Position numbers and translations under genes: made by a program
Part shown: one piece after another, positions 42,310-50,336 of the stretch
How positions within the stretch are numbered: position 1 is the first letter of the stretch
How the letters are laid out: the number at the start of each line of letters is the position of its first letter
Assembly (NCBI GenBank): GCA_903920695.1
Contig: CAIXNB010000168.1
Location: 1 to 50,336, forward strand
Length of the DNA: 50,336 nucleotides
Reading direction: 5' to 3'
From: an uncultured beta proteobacterium
GTDB lineage: Bacteria; Pseudomonadota; Gammaproteobacteria; Burkholderiales; Burkholderiaceae_C
Notes under the pieces: generated by a model
What the model saw: only the letters and a program-made list of their open reading frames with translations
Database searches by the model: none
What the model was told of the DNA's origin: nothing

Positions 42310-44829
42310 ATGAATGAGATAGCGAAAAAACATCACGTCGATCAGGCTTGGGAGCGCGTGATGCTTGAGTTGCGCGAGCGCATGCATCAGCGGCAGGTTC
42401 ATCCGTCGCGCAGCGTGTTGCTCCTGCCCTATGCTCAGTTGATCCCTGAAGCGCGCCAGGCCTGGCTGCGCAGTCTTGGCGGTGCTGTGCCACAGGCGCA
42501 CTTTCTGCCGCGTTTTGAGACCACCATGAGCTGGGCGCGCAGCCTGGGTGCTTTTGCACCGGGGGTCGACGATTTGCAACTCGATGGCGCACGTGATTCT
42601 TTAACCGCCGCCTCTTTGCTCGGGCGCGCCGGCTTGGCTGCGCACAGCGGTGTCCTGGCTGCGCGTCTGATGGCCTGTGCCTGGAGTCTGGCCCGGGTCG
42701 CCGCGGCCGTGCCGCCGGCCGAGCGTGCCGACTGGGGCGCGCGCCTGGGTGCCACGCTGGCGGCGGCACTTGATTCTCCGGTGTTGGCGCTGGAAGCCGC
42801 CACCGCGCGCATTGCCTTGGCCTGGGCTGCCAGTTCAAGCTATGCCTCAGACCCGGTGTTTGGTGCCGAACCGGATTTGCTGGTGCTGCTGCAGGGCTTT
42901 CAGAGCGAGCCCCTGACGCAGGTCTTGCGGCACCGGCTGGGCGAGAAAGTCTTGCTGCTCGCGTTGGCCCGGGCGCTTGATGCGCCGGCGTCGACTCCGC
43001 CAAGCGGTTGGGTGGCCCTGCACGCGGCCGCCGATGCCGAGGACGAGGCGCAGCGCGCAGCCGCCTGCGTGCTTGCGCATCTGGCGGCGGGTCGCAGCCC
43101 GGTTGCACTGGTGGCACAGGACCGCGTGTTGACGCGCCGCGTCCACGCCATGCTAGGCCAGACCGGCGTCACTGTGCGTGATGAGACCGGCTGGAAACTC
43201 TCCACCACGCGTGCTGCGGCCTCGCTCATGAGCCTGCTGCGTGCACAGGTGTGGGACGCCTCGACCGATGCCGTGCTGGATTGGCTCAAGAACGCGTCGG
43301 CCTTCGATCCGCAGCAACTGATGCAGGCCGAGATCGAATGGCGTCGCAACGGTGTGCGCGAATGGCGTGGCGTGGCGCTTGATGCCACCTTGGCACAGCA
43401 GGTGCAGGCTCTGCGCGAGCGCCTGCAGGCGAGCCGGCCGCTGGAGCGCTGGTTGCACGATTTGCGCGCCGTGCTGCAGGATGCCGGTCAGTGGGCGGCG
43501 CTGGAGCAGGACGAGGCCGGTCAGGCCGTACTCGACGCCCTGCGTTTGCGCGAGGGGGCTGAAGCGGAGTTCGCTGACATCAGTGGCCGCATGGCGGCTG
43601 GCGAGTTTCGAGCCTGGGTCAGCCAGACTCTCGAAGAGCAGAGTTTCGTGCCAACCCATGGCGCCAACGCCCAAGTCGTGATCCTGCCGCTGACCCAGTT
43701 GCTGGGCCGTCCGCTGGCGGCCGTTGTGCTGCCCGGCTGCGATGAGCAGCGCCTGCCGATGTCGCCGGAACCGCCGCCCTGGTGGACGCCGGCCCAGTCG
43801 GTCCTGCTCGGCCTGCCCGCGCGTGCCGAACTCGCCGCTGCGGCCAGCGCAGCCTGGCACTACGCCCTGCAGTTCCCGCATGTTGACCTCCTGTGGCGTC
43901 TGAGCGAAGGCGGCGAGCATCTGCTGGCCAGTGGTTTCGTGCAGCAGTTGCGCCTGCAACAGCCGCTGACGCTGGCGCCCGATCCGCGCCGCTTGCGTGC
44001 GCTCGAGCCCAGTCCCTGCGCCAGGCCGCAGCCCACGGGCGAGGCCTTGGCGCTGGAGCGGCTGTCCGGCACGGCTTACGAGGACCTGCGGCGCTGCCCT
44101 TATCGTTTCTTCGCGCTGCGCCAGCTCAAATTGCAAAGCGCTGACGAGCTTGATCTGACGCTCGACAAACGCGACTTTGGCAACTGGCTGCACCTGGTGC
44201 TGCGCCACTTTCACGAGACCTTGCAGCGCACGCCAGCGTACGAGCCGGCGGCGCTGCCAGCCCTGCTTGATCAGGCGGCGGCGCAGGCAAGCACGGAACT
44301 GGGTTTGTCGCCGGCTGAGTTCCTGCCCTTTGCCGCTGCCTGGCCGCGCGTGCGCGCCGGCTATCTGCAGTGGCTTGCCACACACGCAGCCGAGGGCGCC
44401 GCTTTCGTTGCGGCCGAAGCCTGGAAGGAGATGCCGCTAGGTCGCTTGAGGCTGGTTGGCAAGATTGATCGCATTGACCGGCTGCGCGACGGCAGCGCCC
44501 TGGTGATCGACTACAAGACCGAGGCGCCGGGCATCACGGCGCAGCGCATCAAGGCGCCGCTGGAAGACACGCAGCTTGCTTTCTACGCGGCTTTGTTGAG
44601 CGACGACACGCTGGCTGGCGCCTATGTCAACGTCGGTGAGAAAGAGGGCACGCGCAACTACCAGCAGCACGACATTGTGGAACTGCGTGACCAGTTGCTC
44701 GAAGGCATTACTAGCGACCTCACGCGCATCGCCGCCGCTGCGCCCTTGCCCGCGCTCGGTGCGGGCAAGGCCTGCGAATTCTGCGACGCGCGCGGCTTAT
44801 GTCGCCGAGATTTTTGGACCGCGCCATGA
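42310..44829 (+). CDS. addB: AddB-type nuclease/helicase subunit
   Basis: An 839-residue protein. The N-terminal two-thirds is a degenerate UvrD-like helicase without a Walker A motif. The C-terminal RecB-like nuclease has YEDLRRCPYRFFALRQL, DKRDFGNWLHLVLRHF, LVIDYKTEAPG and TQLAFYAALL. Four cysteines (596, 822, 825, 831, the last three as C-x2-C-x5-C) frame the nuclease and match the 4Fe-4S staple of AddB and Cas4-type nucleases. AddAB resects double-strand breaks for recombination, replacing RecBCD. addA overlaps its stop by ATGA. Confidence 0.88.
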   Translation: MNEIAKKHHVDQAWERVMLELRERMHQRQVHPSRSVLLLPYAQLIPEARQAWLRSLGGAVPQAHFLPRFETTMSWARSLGAFAPGVDDLQLDGARDSLTAASLLGRAGLAAHSGVLAARLMACAWSLARVAAAVPPAERADWGARLGATLAAALDSPVLALEAATARIALAWAASSSYASDPVFGAEPDLLVLLQGFQSEPLTQVLRHRLGEKVLLLALARALDAPASTPPSGWVALHAAADAEDEAQRAAACVLAHLAAGRSPVALVAQDRVLTRRVHAMLGQTGVTVRDETGWKLSTTRAAASLMSLLRAQVWDASTDAVLDWLKNASAFDPQQLMQAEIEWRRNGVREWRGVALDATLAQQVQALRERLQASRPLERWLHDLRAVLQDAGQWAALEQDEAGQAVLDALRLREGAEAEFADISGRMAAGEFRAWVSQTLEEQSFVPTHGANAQVVILPLTQLLGRPLAAVVLPGCDEQRLPMSPEPPPWWTPAQSVLLGLPARAELAAAASAAWHYALQFPHVDLLWRLSEGGEHLLASGFVQQLRLQQPLTLAPDPRRLRALEPSPCARPQPTGEALALERLSGTAYEDLRRCPYRFFALRQLKLQSADELDLTLDKRDFGNWLHLVLRHFHETLQRTPAYEPAALPALLDQAAAQASTELGLSPAEFLPFAAAWPRVRAGYLQWLATHAAEGAAFVAAEAWKEMPLGRLRLVGKIDRIDRLRDGSALVIDYKTEAPGITAQRIKAPLEDTQLAFYAALLSDDTLAGAYVNVGEKEGTRNYQQHDIVELRDQLLEGITSDLTRIAAAAPLPALGAGKACEFCDARGLCRRDFWTAP

Positions 44830-47800
44830 TTGCCGCGTACGAACTCAACGGCAAGCATGTCAGCGCCGAGGCTTTTTATGCGGTCGCCTGTGACCCGCAG
44901 CGCAGCGTTGCGGTCGAGGCCTGTGCCGGTGCCGGCAAGACCTGGATGCTGGTCTCGCGCATCGTGCGCGCCCTGCTCGACGGCGTCGCGCCGCAGGAGA
45001 TCCTGGCCATCACCTTCACGCGCCGCGCTGCTGGCGAGATGCGCGAGCGGCTATACCAGTGGCTGGCCGAGTTTGCCGCGGCCGATCAGGCGGGCCTGCT
45101 GCAGGCGCTGCGTGAGCGTGGTGTGCTGATCGAAGACGCGGCGCAGTCGGTGCTGCCGCAGCAGTTGTCAGAGTTGTACCAGCAGATGCTTGCCAGCGGC
45201 AGGCAGGTTCAGGTCCGCACTTTTCACAGCTGGTTTGCCGCCTTGCTGCGCAGCGCGCCGCTGGCCTTGTTGCAGCAGATGGAACTGCCGGCGGACTATG
45301 AGTTGCTGGAAGACGATGCCAAGCCGAAGGAACTGGTCTGGCGGCGCTTTTATGCGGTCTTGTTGCTCGACGCTCCGCTGCAGGCCGACTTCGAGGCGGT
45401 GGTCTTTGAGTATGGCCGCGCCCAGACCGAGAAGGCCTTGCAGACGGCGCTCGTCAAGCGCACCGAATTTGCCCTGGCCGACGCGCAGGGCGTGGTGGCG
45501 CTGTCGGTGCCCAACTTCGATGCGCATTGCGACGGCTTTGCCGGACTCGCCGAGCCTGAAGACTTCTTGCGCGCGCAACCGCAACGCTGGCAGGCGCTGC
45601 TGGATGCCGCCAAGGCACTGGGCCGGGCGACTGCTCCGACCTTTTCTGCCAAAGGCGTCGAACTGGAGATGGCGCTCAGCAAGGGCGATCTCGATGCTGC
45701 GTTCGACGCCTTGCTGACCCTGACCGGCACGCCGCGCAAGTTTGGCGAAAAGATTGTCGGCATCGAGCAGGTGCGCGTGGCGCAGGATCTGGTGCTGCAA
45801 GTGCTGACGGCGCGAGCGCAGCAGGCCGCGTGGCGCTACCAGCAGCGCATGGCGCGCCTGAGCCGCGTGCTGCTCAAGGCCTATGCCGCGGTCAAGTTTG
45901 CGCGCGGCTGGGTTGACATGAATGATGTTGAGCGCGCTGCGCTGCTGATGCTGGGCGACCCGGTGCTTTCGGGCTGGGTGCAGGAGCGGCTCGATGTGCG
46001 CGTGCGCCAGTTGTTGATCGATGAATTTCAGGACACCAACCCGCTGCAATGGCAGGCGCTGCGCTCCTGGCTCAGTGGCTACGCCGGCGCTGGCAGCCAT
46101 GCGCCCAGCGTCTTCATCGTGGGCGATCCCAAGCAAAGCATTTACCGTTTTCGCCGCGCCGAGCCGCAGGTGTTCAAGGCGGCGCAGGCCTTTGTGCGTG
46201 ACGCGCTGCAGGGCGACCTGCTGAGTTGCGACCACACGCGGCGCAATGCCAGCGGCGTCATCGCCACGGTGAACACGGTGATGTGTGACGCGGTGCAGAC
46301 CGATGGCTACGAGGGCTACCGGACACACACCACGAGTTCGACGCTGACGGGCAATCTGTGTCAGTTGCCGGCGATCCCGCGACCGCTCGCCAACGACGCC
46401 ACCGACGACGCCGCGCCGGCCGGTGCCTGGCGCGACAGCTTGCGCAGTCCCCGTGAGTTGCCCGAAGAAACGCTGCATGTGCTCGAGGCGCGCCAAGCTG
46501 CACGCTGGATCGCGCAGCAGTTGGCAGCGGCCTGCGACAAGCCCTTGCAGCCGGAAAACATCATGGTGCTTTCGCGCAAGCGCTCGGCCCTGCTTCCGCT
46601 GCAGGACGAACTGCGTCGCTTGCAGATTGCGGCCCAGATCGGTGACAACACCGAACTGATCGAATGTTGTGAGGTACAGGACATTGTTGCGCTGCTCGAT
46701 GTGCTGGTCTCAACGCAGCATGATTTGTCGCTGGCACGCGTGCTCAAGTCGCCGCTGTTTGCGCTCGATGATTCGGCGCTGGTGCAACTGGCGCTGGTGC
46801 CGGGCGCGCTGCCGTGGTTCGAGCGGCTGCAAATGAAGGACATGGTTACGCCCGATCAGCGTTTGGTCGCGGCCAGTCTGTTGCGCTGGAAGGACTGGCT
46901 CGACACCATGCCGCCGCACGACGCATTGCAGTCCATTTACAGCGATGGCGACGTGTTGGCGCGCTTTGCCGCCGCTGCGCCCACGCATCAGCGCGAGACC
47001 GTGCTGGCCAATCTGCGCGCCTTGCTTGGCGCCTCGCTGCAAATGGGCGGCGGTCGTTTCGCCACGCCGTACGCACTGGTGCGCGCGCTCAAGGCCGGTG
47101 GCGTGCGTGCGCCGGCCGCCGTCAACCCGAAGGCGGTGCGCCTGCTCACCATCCACGGCGCCAAGGGGCTGGAGGCACACAGCGTGCTGCTGCTCGATAC
47201 CGATTCTCCGCCGCGCAACGCCGATAGCATGACGGTGCTGGTGGACTGGCCGGGTGAAGCGGCCTGGCCGCAATCCTTCGTCTTTCTCGCCAGCGAGAGC
47301 CAGCCGCCGGCCAGTGCGCTCGCCATGCTGGCAGCGGAGCGCCAGGAGCGCCAGCGCGAGGAACTCAATGCCTTGTACGTGGCCTTGACCCGTGCTCGTC
47401 AGACGCTGGCCATCTCCAGCATCGTGCCGCACCGCGCTGCGCCGCGTAGCTGGTGGCAGCGCCTGACGCAGACCGGGCTGCTGCGGGCCACGGTCTTGAT
47501 AGCGTTGCCGGCCAGCGCCACAACAGCGGCGGCGGAAATTTTCCATTTGAAGGAATTGCCGCCGGCGCCCTTGCGTGCAAGCCCGGTTCCGGCTGCGCTT
47601 GATACTGATGCGCTTGAGGCGCGCATCGGCAAAGCCATGCACCGTCTGCTGGAGTGGGGAACGGTCTCGGCATTGGGAACGGCGGCGGTGGCGCGCGAAT
47701 TCGAACTGAGTCCGGCGCAGGCGCTGCGCGCAGTCAGTCTGGCTGCCTGCATACTGCAAGGCGACGGTGCCTGGGCCTGGGACCCCACGGTGATCGGTTG

Positions 47801-48050
47801 GGCCGGCAATGAAATCGGTATCAGCCATCAAGGCCAGTACCGGCAGATCGACCGCCTGGTGCAGCGCCGCGACGGCGCGCAGGCCGGGCAGTGGTGGGTG
47901 CTCGATTACAAAAGCGCCGCAGCGCCGCAGGCGCAGATGGAGTTGCGCGCGCAACTGCTTGACTACCGCGCCGCGGTGCAGGGGATCTACCCGGGCCAAG
48001 TGGTGCGCGCCGCCTTTTTGACGGCGCAGGGTGTGGTGGTGGAGCTTTAG
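44826..48050 (+). CDS. addA: AddA-type helicase/nuclease subunit
   Basis: The start is ATG 44826, overlapping the addB stop. The 1074-residue product is a complete SF1A helicase: VEACAGAGKTWML (Walker A), ILAITFTRRAAGEMRER, LLIDEFQDTNPLQWQAL (Walker B), FIVGDPKQSIYRFRRA, LLTIHGAKGLEAHSVLLLD and NALYVALTRARQTL. It ends with a RecB-like nuclease (WWVLDYKSAAAPQAQMELRAQLLDYRAAV). Both subunits carry nuclease domains, as in AddAB. It acts with AddB in double-strand break repair. Confidence 0.92.
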   Translation: MIAAYELNGKHVSAEAFYAVACDPQRSVAVEACAGAGKTWMLVSRIVRALLDGVAPQEILAITFTRRAAGEMRERLYQWLAEFAAADQAGLLQALRERGVLIEDAAQSVLPQQLSELYQQMLASGRQVQVRTFHSWFAALLRSAPLALLQQMELPADYELLEDDAKPKELVWRRFYAVLLLDAPLQADFEAVVFEYGRAQTEKALQTALVKRTEFALADAQGVVALSVPNFDAHCDGFAGLAEPEDFLRAQPQRWQALLDAAKALGRATAPTFSAKGVELEMALSKGDLDAAFDALLTLTGTPRKFGEKIVGIEQVRVAQDLVLQVLTARAQQAAWRYQQRMARLSRVLLKAYAAVKFARGWVDMNDVERAALLMLGDPVLSGWVQERLDVRVRQLLIDEFQDTNPLQWQALRSWLSGYAGAGSHAPSVFIVGDPKQSIYRFRRAEPQVFKAAQAFVRDALQGDLLSCDHTRRNASGVIATVNTVMCDAVQTDGYEGYRTHTTSSTLTGNLCQLPAIPRPLANDATDDAAPAGAWRDSLRSPRELPEETLHVLEARQAARWIAQQLAAACDKPLQPENIMVLSRKRSALLPLQDELRRLQIAAQIGDNTELIECCEVQDIVALLDVLVSTQHDLSLARVLKSPLFALDDSALVQLALVPGALPWFERLQMKDMVTPDQRLVAASLLRWKDWLDTMPPHDALQSIYSDGDVLARFAAAAPTHQRETVLANLRALLGASLQMGGGRFATPYALVRALKAGGVRAPAAVNPKAVRLLTIHGAKGLEAHSVLLLDTDSPPRNADSMTVLVDWPGEAAWPQSFVFLASESQPPASALAMLAAERQERQREELNALYVALTRARQTLAISSIVPHRAAPRSWWQRLTQTGLLRATVLIALPASATTAAAEIFHLKELPPAPLRASPVPAALDTDALEARIGKAMHRLLEWGTVSALGTAAVAREFELSPAQALRAVSLAACILQGDGAWAWDPTVIGWAGNEIGISHQGQYRQIDRLVQRRDGAQAGQWWVLDYKSAAAPQAQMELRAQLLDYRAAVQGIYPGQVVRAAFLTAQGVVVEL

Positions 48051-48086
48051 CTAAGATGGCCGTCGAATTGTCTACCGGGCCGTGCC

Positions 48087-48323
48087 ATGCAAATCAATCC
48101 TATTGAAGCCACGATCAACTTTGATTTTGTTGAACAGGATGGGCGCATGGTTAAGTTGGCTGTGTCAGTTGAGCAGCCCGAAGTGCTACGGAGCGCTACG
48201 CGAGGGACGTCCCTGATGCAGCGCAGAGCGCAGTTGGAAGGAATTCACGGCGCTTGGTTTACGGAACAAAAAGGCCGTTTTGAAGCGAATGGATTGTGGT
48301 GCGACGATTTGCGGGTCTGGTAG
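48087..48323 (+). CDS. Small hypothetical protein
   Basis: A 78-residue protein. The two ends read protein-like (TINFDFVEQDGRMVKLAVSV and GIHGAWFTEQKGRFEANGLW), while the middle (RSATRGTSLMQRRAQLEG, about 36-53) reads like an in-frame insertion of repeat DNA. No family is recognised. The ribosome-binding site is weak. It may be a real small gene expanded by a repeat. Confidence 0.4.
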   Translation: MQINPIEATINFDFVEQDGRMVKLAVSVEQPEVLRSATRGTSLMQRRAQLEGIHGAWFTEQKGRFEANGLWCDDLRVW

Positions 48324-48388
48324 TTATCCTGCTATTTCACTTTGATCGGCATTGCGAATGCAATGCTGCAATTTATTGACTGTGGCGT

Positions 48389-48470
48389 TGTCATTGCGGG
48401 CTTGACCCGCAATCCATGGATGCCCCCGGATCGGAGTCCGGGGCAGGCTCATCAAGGTCCGGCATGACAG
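48389..48470. repeat. Dispersed palindromic repeat copy C
   Basis: TTGTCATTGCGGG pairs with CCCGCAAT, followed by CCCCGGATCGGAGTCCGGGG and an end ATGACA. The unit order is inverted relative to copy B at 41692-41808. The repeat extends the reading frame of the next gene upstream, so it would mislead an automatic start call. Confidence 0.7.
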
Positions 48471-48529
48471 CCTTTGCCTTTAGGCGCTTCATGACCGATG
48501 GAATGCTCAACAATGGGACGAAAAGAAGC

Positions 48530-49792
48530 ATGAAAAAAGTGATGGTGGTTGGCGCTGGCCCCGCGGGTTTGATGGCGGCCGAGGTGCTTTGCAGTGCCGG
48601 GGTCGAGGTTCATGTGTTTGATGCTATGCCCTCGGTCGGGCGCAAGTTCTTGCTCGCCGGCAAGGGCGGGCTCAACCTCACGCACGCGGAGCCGGCGGAA
48701 ATTTTTTCAACGCGCTACGGCGCACGGCGCGAGCAGATCGCGGGCCTGTTGCAGGATTTTGACGCGGCCCAGGTGCGCGCTTGGGCCCAGGGCCTTGGTA
48801 TTGACACTTTTGTCGGCAGCTCGGGCCGGGTCTTTCCCGAGGACATGAAGGCGGCACCGCTGTTGCGCGCCTGGTTGCAGCGACTGCGCCATCCGGCCAG
48901 CGGGCCGGCGGTGCAGTTTCACATGCGCCATCGCTGGAACGGCTCGACTGGCGCTGCGCCCGATGGCGCGCCGGGCATGGTCCTGGGCTTCGACACGCCG
49001 CACGGTGTGGTGCTGGCGCAGGCCGACGCTGTGCTGCTGGCACTCGGTGGCGGCAGTTGGGCGCGGCTCGGTTCGGACGGTGCCTGGGTTCCCTGGCTAC
49101 AGGCGCGTGGCGTGGCACTGGCGTCGCTGCTGCCAGCCAACTGTGGCTTTGACAAGCAGGGCGGCTGGAGCGCGCATTTCACGGATCGCTTCGCCGGCCA
49201 GCCCTTCAAGTCGGTGGCGCTTCGCGTCGCCACTTCGGACGGCCGAAAGTTTCAGCACAAGGGCGAGTTCGTGCTGACCAGCGGTGGCGTCGAGGGCAGT
49301 CTGATCTACGCCGCTTCGAACTTGCTGCGCGACGAGATACTGGCGCACGGTTCGGCTACTTTTGAACTGGACCTGTTGCCCGACATGAGCTTTGATCGCG
49401 TGCTGGTCGAAGTCAGTCATCCGCGCGGCTCGCGCTCCCTGTCGAGTCATCTGAAGGGCCGCCTGCACCTCGATGGCATCAAAGCCGCCATCCTCCATGA
49501 ATTGCTAAGCAAGGCGCAGATGCACGACAGCGCGACGCTGGCCGCAGCCATCAAGGCGCTGCCGATCTCGCTCGCGGCGCCGCGCCCGATTGACGAAGCC
49601 ATCAGCAGCGCTGGCGGCGTGCGCTTTGAGGCGATGGACAAGAACCTGTCGCTGACGCAGTGGCGCGGCGTCTTCTGCGCCGGCGAGATGCTGGACTGGG
49701 AAGCGCCCACCGGCGGCTATCTGCTGACGGCCTGTCTTGCCAGCGGCTACCGGGCCGGGCGGGGCGTGCTGACGTATCTGGCCGGGCCCTGA
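48530..49792 (+). CDS. HI0933/BaiN-type FAD flavoprotein (TIGR03862-like)
   Basis: The start is ATG 48530, since the frame upstream runs through repeat copy C. The 420-residue product opens with a dinucleotide-binding motif MVVGAGPAGLMAAEVLCSAG and VGRKFLLAGKGGLNLTHAEP, the hallmark of this flavoprotein group. Later segments include GRVFPEDMKAAPLLRAWL, LALGGGSWARLGSDGAWV, FVLTSGGVEGSLIYAAS and the closing FCAGEMLDWEAPTGGYLLTACLASG. A redox role is expected; the substrate is unknown for this subgroup. Confidence 0.85.
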   Translation: MKKVMVVGAGPAGLMAAEVLCSAGVEVHVFDAMPSVGRKFLLAGKGGLNLTHAEPAEIFSTRYGARREQIAGLLQDFDAAQVRAWAQGLGIDTFVGSSGRVFPEDMKAAPLLRAWLQRLRHPASGPAVQFHMRHRWNGSTGAAPDGAPGMVLGFDTPHGVVLAQADAVLLALGGGSWARLGSDGAWVPWLQARGVALASLLPANCGFDKQGGWSAHFTDRFAGQPFKSVALRVATSDGRKFQHKGEFVLTSGGVEGSLIYAASNLLRDEILAHGSATFELDLLPDMSFDRVLVEVSHPRGSRSLSSHLKGRLHLDGIKAAILHELLSKAQMHDSATLAAAIKALPISLAAPRPIDEAISSAGGVRFEAMDKNLSLTQWRGVFCAGEMLDWEAPTGGYLLTACLASGYRAGRGVLTYLAGP

Positions 49793-50129
49793 TGATTCGA
49801 TAGCGCGCTTAGCCCGTATTAGGCCGAAGGCGCAATACGGGTAAACCTTTACGTGCTCAATCCCGCATTGCGCTGCGCTGCATAAGGGCCGCGCCTGCGT
49901 CTCTGAACCCGGCGTCCTCATTGTGATTGCCGCGTCGCTGCGCCCTTTGCAAGGACGGCCAGCGTGGCAATCCATGATCGTTGCGTTCGCCACAAATCTT
50001 CAAAATTCTGTCGCACGAAAGTCGAAATCGGATATATTTGGCGAAGAAATGTAAAGCTTTACATTTAGCCGGTAAAGAAGGTACCCACTCATTTGACGGT
50101 ACCCGGGTAACGAACAGCGAGATGACGAA
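49793..50129. other. Intergenic region with dispersed repeat and LacI-family promoter
   Basis: 337 bp without a gene. 49807-49889 is the second copy of the repeat at 6592-6675. A -10-like TATATT lies at 50033-50038, and a perfect palindrome (50047-50066) sits just after it. GGTACC occurs twice, at 50079-50084 and 50097-50102. Confidence 0.6.
50047..50066. promoter_or_regulatory. Perfect 20-bp palindrome, probable LacI-family operator
   Basis: AAATGTAAAGCTTTACATTT is a perfect inverted repeat 64 bp before the regulator start and just after a -10-like TATATT. Its TGTAAA-GC-TTTACA core has the form of LacI/GalR-family operators. Autorepression is the simplest reading. Confidence 0.65.
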
Positions 50130-50336
50130 ATGGCGATCACCATCAAGGATGTAGCACGAGAAGCGGGGGTTTCGGTCGCAACCGTTTCCCGTGCGCTGAA
50201 CGGGCTCTCTAGCGTGACCGACAAGACCCGTGACCGGGTCATGAAAATTGCTGAGGACATGCACTTTGTGCCCTCCAGCGCAGCGCGCAGCCTGATCTCG
50301 CGTCGTACCCAGACCATTGGCGCACTGCTGCCGGAC
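50130..50336 (+). CDS. LacI-family transcriptional regulator, 5' part only
   Basis: From ATG 50130 the frame runs 69 codons to the window edge. MAITIKDVAREAGVSVATVS followed by RALNGLSSVTDKTRDRVMKIAEDMHFVPSSAARSL is a complete LacI/GalR DNA-binding domain with hinge, and RTQTIGALLPD begins the ligand-binding domain. Such regulators usually control sugar uptake; the target genes lie outside the window. The palindrome at 50047-50066 is its probable operator. Confidence 0.92.
   Translation, partial: MAITIKDVAREAGVSVATVSRALNGLSSVTDKTRDRVMKIAEDMHFVPSSAARSLISRRTQTIGALLPD

Noticed and set aside
43153..44385. Leftward 410-codon frame inside addB
   Set aside because: It lies wholly opposite conserved AddB motifs, and its composition is typical of antisense.

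Overview
This window is chromosomal DNA from a betaproteobacterium, most likely Burkholderiales and probably Comamonadaceae (Rhodoferax/Polaromonas-like). The grounds are high-GC dense coding, the rpmE2-rho-trxA neighbourhood, several families of short dispersed palindromic repeats (one, around 40190-40260, has the look of a GC-rich repeat I associate with Comamonadaceae), and the overall gene content. No tRNA, rRNA, CRISPR array, phage or intact insertion sequence was seen. The family call is inference from gene content, not a phylogeny.

Layout. 1-2038: partial dgkA, a small zinc-ribbon protein and an MgtE_N-CorA magnesium transporter. 2102-6563: an olsB-like ornithine-lipid acyltransferase with a downstream LpxH-like phosphoesterase, then ppk1 and sixA. 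6714-13206: an AraC-type HTH protein, a secreted metallophosphoesterase, a decayed phosphonoacetate hydrolase next to an inverted-repeat element, and a five-gene operon for an ABC importer plus a GpdQ-like phosphodiesterase. 13207-19801: a divergent pyruvate-kinase-like gene, a second paralogous ABC importer and a LOG/TIGR00725 protein. 19802-22001: a non-coding stretch with a lone PhoB-type promoter, then a CYTH-CHAD protein and a 69-residue protein. 22126-28378: phoA with a co-directional ABC exporter, then phoX. 28397-31081: a histone-like protein, ppx and a fasciclin lipoprotein. 31285-38003: pstSCAB-phoU-phoB-phoR. 38000-50336: membrane glycosyltransferase, rpmE2, rho, trxA, addB, addA, a small hypothetical gene, an HI0933-type flavoprotein and the start of a LacI-family regulator.

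The unifying theme of 2.1-38 kb is phosphate. I find ten PhoB-type sites: direct 7-bp repeats resembling CTGTCAT with an 11-bp period, usually followed exactly 10 bp later by a -10-like hexamer. They precede olsB, ppk1, the ABC/phosphodiesterase operon, the pyruvate-kinase-like gene, the CYTH-CHAD operon, phoA, phoX, the fasciclin gene and pstS. Three intergenic regions carry divergent pairs. A tenth site points into a stretch with no convincing gene and may drive a small RNA. The sensor, regulator, transporter, scavenging phosphatases, polyphosphate enzymes and a phosphate-free-lipid enzyme are thus gathered in one island of about 36 kb. The least familiar parts are the Pho-controlled pyruvate-kinase-like protein, the ABC exporter co-transcribed with phoA, the Pho-controlled fasciclin lipoprotein and the candidate RNA.
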